Below, one piece after another: positions 4,670 through 5,846 of a stretch of 5,846 bases of DNA (position 1 is the stretch's first letter; each line of letters starts with the position of its first letter). The notes under the pieces were generated by a model that did not search any database, was not told the DNA's origin, and saw only the letters and a program-made list of their open reading frames with translations. The position numbers and the translations under genes are program-made. Source of the stretch: CAZOHN01 sp964579325 (GTDB lineage: Bacteria; Pseudomonadota; Alphaproteobacteria; Rhodobacterales; Rhodobacteraceae). The stretch spans positions 1 through 5,846 of the forward strand of contig CAZOHN010000220.1 of the NCBI GenBank assembly GCA_964579325.1. Direction: 5' to 3'.

Positions 4670-5846
4670 ACAGGCTCCGGCCCTGCCGCGCAACGAGGAC
4701 GGCATCGCGACCGCCCTTTCCATCCTGCACCAGCGCTTCGGCGACCGCTTCGCCACCGGAGCCGCGATCCGGCAGCAGCACGCCCACACCACAACCTGGC
4801 TTCCCAACCAGCCGCCCGACGGTGTGGTCTTCGCGCGCAGCACCGAGGATGTGGCCGAGACCGTCCGCATCTGCGCCGCCCATCGCGCGCCGGTGATCCC
4901 GTTCGGCACCGGCACCTCGCTGGAAGGCCAGGTCAACGCCCCCGCCGGCGGCGTCTCGATCGACCTCTCCGGCATGGACCGCATCCTCGCCGTCCACGCC
5001 GAGGACCTCGACTGCGTGGTCCAGCCCGGCGTCACCCGCAAGGCGCTCAACGCCGAACTGCGCGACAGGGGGCTGTTCTTCCCCATCGACCCCGGCGCCG
5101 ATGCCTCGCTCGGCGGCATGGCCTCAACCCGCGCCTCGGGCACCAATGCCGTCCGCTACGGCACCATGAAGGACAATGTGCTTGCCGTCGAAGCGGTCAT
5201 GGCCGACGGCCGCGTCATCCGCACGGGCACCCGGGCGAAGAAATCCTCCGCCGGCTACGACCTCACCCGCCTCCTCGTCGGCGCCGAAGGCACACTCGGC
5301 ATCCTCACCGAGCTCACCCTGCGGCTCCAGGGCATCCCCGAGGCGATCTCCTCGGCCACCTGCTCGTTCCCCGATACCGCCGCCGCCTGCCGCGCGGTGA
5401 TCGACACGATCCAGATGGGCCTGCCCGTGGCCCGCATCGAGCTGCTCGACGCGCTCACCGTGCGCGCGGTCAACGCCTACTCGAAACTCGCTCTCCCCGA
5501 GGCACCGCTCCTGCTCCTCGAATTCCACGGCTCGCCGGCCTCGGTGGCCGAACAGGCCGAAACCTTCGGCGCCATCGCCGAAGGCCACGCGGGCGGCAAC
5601 TTCGCCTGGACGGCCAACACCGAGGAGCGCAACCGTCTCTGGCAGGCACGCCACGATTCCTACTGGGCAAGCCTCGGCCTGCGCCCCGGCGCGAAAGGCA
5701 TCGCGACGGATGTCTGCGTCCCGATCTCGCGGCTCGCCGACTGCCTCGAAGCGGCGCAGGCACAGGCCGCCGCCGAAGGACTCCTCGCCCCGGTGGTGGG
5801 CCACGTCGGCGACGGCAACTTCCACATGCTGCTGCTGGTCGATACC
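4665..5846 (+). CDS. FAD-linked oxidase, D-lactate dehydrogenase (cytochrome)-like, 3' end missing
   Basis: The reading frame is open from the ATG to the window edge, giving 394 residues without a stop. The protein has the two-part structure of the vanillyl-alcohol-oxidase/PCMH flavoproteins. The N-terminal FAD domain (about 50-225) shows PFGTGTSLEGQ (79-89), IDPGADASLGG (141-151) and GAEGTLGILTE (207-217). The C-terminal FAD-oxidase domain follows and includes GHVGDGNFH (379-387), whose histidines H380 and H387 match the metal and substrate site of this family. The pattern is closest to human LDHD and yeast Dld-type D-lactate dehydrogenases, which pass electrons to cytochrome c; the GlcD subunit of glycolate oxidase is the main alternative. 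Family members are about 460-490 residues, so roughly 70-90 are missing through the window end, not mutation. It has a good ribosome site and is divergent from sppA. No neighbouring lactate permease or glcE/glcF gene is visible to settle the substrate. Confidence 0.93.
   Translation, partial: MGQAPALPRNEDGIATALSILHQRFGDRFATGAAIRQQHAHTTTWLPNQPPDGVVFARSTEDVAETVRICAAHRAPVIPFGTGTSLEGQVNAPAGGVSIDLSGMDRILAVHAEDLDCVVQPGVTRKALNAELRDRGLFFPIDPGADASLGGMASTRASGTNAVRYGTMKDNVLAVEAVMADGRVIRTGTRAKKSSAGYDLTRLLVGAEGTLGILTELTLRLQGIPEAISSATCSFPDTAAACRAVIDTIQMGLPVARIELLDALTVRAVNAYSKLALPEAPLLLLEFHGSPASVAEQAETFGAIAEGHAGGNFAWTANTEERNRLWQARHDSYWASLGLRPGAKGIATDVCVPISRLADCLEAAQAQAAAEGLLAPVVGHVGDGNFHMLLLVDT

Noticed and set aside
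3450..4997. A 515-codon form of the peptidase, starting inside the oxidase gene.
   Set aside because: The extra 251 residues are low-complexity, antisense to the oxidase and cross the hairpin cluster. Homology begins at the ATG at 4244.
5124..5825. A 233-codon minus-strand frame inside the oxidase gene.
   Set aside because: The plus-strand frame carries the full FAD-domain and GHVGDGNFH motifs, so this is its shadow.

Overview
This window looks like chromosomal DNA from an alphaproteobacterium, most likely a Rhodobacteraceae member. The assignment is inferred from very high GC with strong G/C preference at third codon positions, the gene set, and a motif near the left end that I recall as common between genes in that family. 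No rRNA or tRNA gene, CRISPR array, phage gene or insertion sequence is visible.

Layout. Four genes lie on the minus strand, in transcription order: an S49 (SppA-type) peptidase (4244-3450); a 65-residue one-helix membrane protein with a four-cysteine, zinc-ribbon-like tail (3448-3251), starting one base after the peptidase stop; a short-chain dehydrogenase with the pteridine-reductase (PTR1/FolM) active-site pattern (3192-2392); and, after a 313-base gap, uvrC, the excision nuclease subunit (2078-216). One plus-strand gene runs off the right edge: an FAD-linked oxidase of the D-lactate dehydrogenase (cytochrome) type, 394 residues present from 4665.

The intergenic regions are the least ordinary part. 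Downstream of uvrC are eight 15-bp tandem units (76-195), in frame with uvrC beyond its TAG stop and reading as pentads of ARLSL type. Upstream of uvrC is an AT-rich island (one 60-base line is only about 33% GC) with a perfect consensus DnaA box and a short palindrome beside the dehydrogenase stop. Between the divergent peptidase and oxidase genes is a 420-base segment whose first half is about 80% GC. It holds three strong hairpins and is bracketed by a 12-bp direct repeat.

Working picture. The peptidase, small membrane protein and dehydrogenase probably share a transcript; the peptidase and small protein are almost certainly translationally coupled. uvrC probably has its own promoter in the AT-rich gap. 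The oxidase has its own good ribosome binding site and reads away from the others. The genes do not form an obvious pathway: they cover DNA repair, a probable pteridine/folate reduction step, envelope proteolysis and 2-hydroxyacid oxidation. I see no convincing new multi-gene system. The items that deserve a second look are the repeat after uvrC, the hairpin cluster and the DnaA box.
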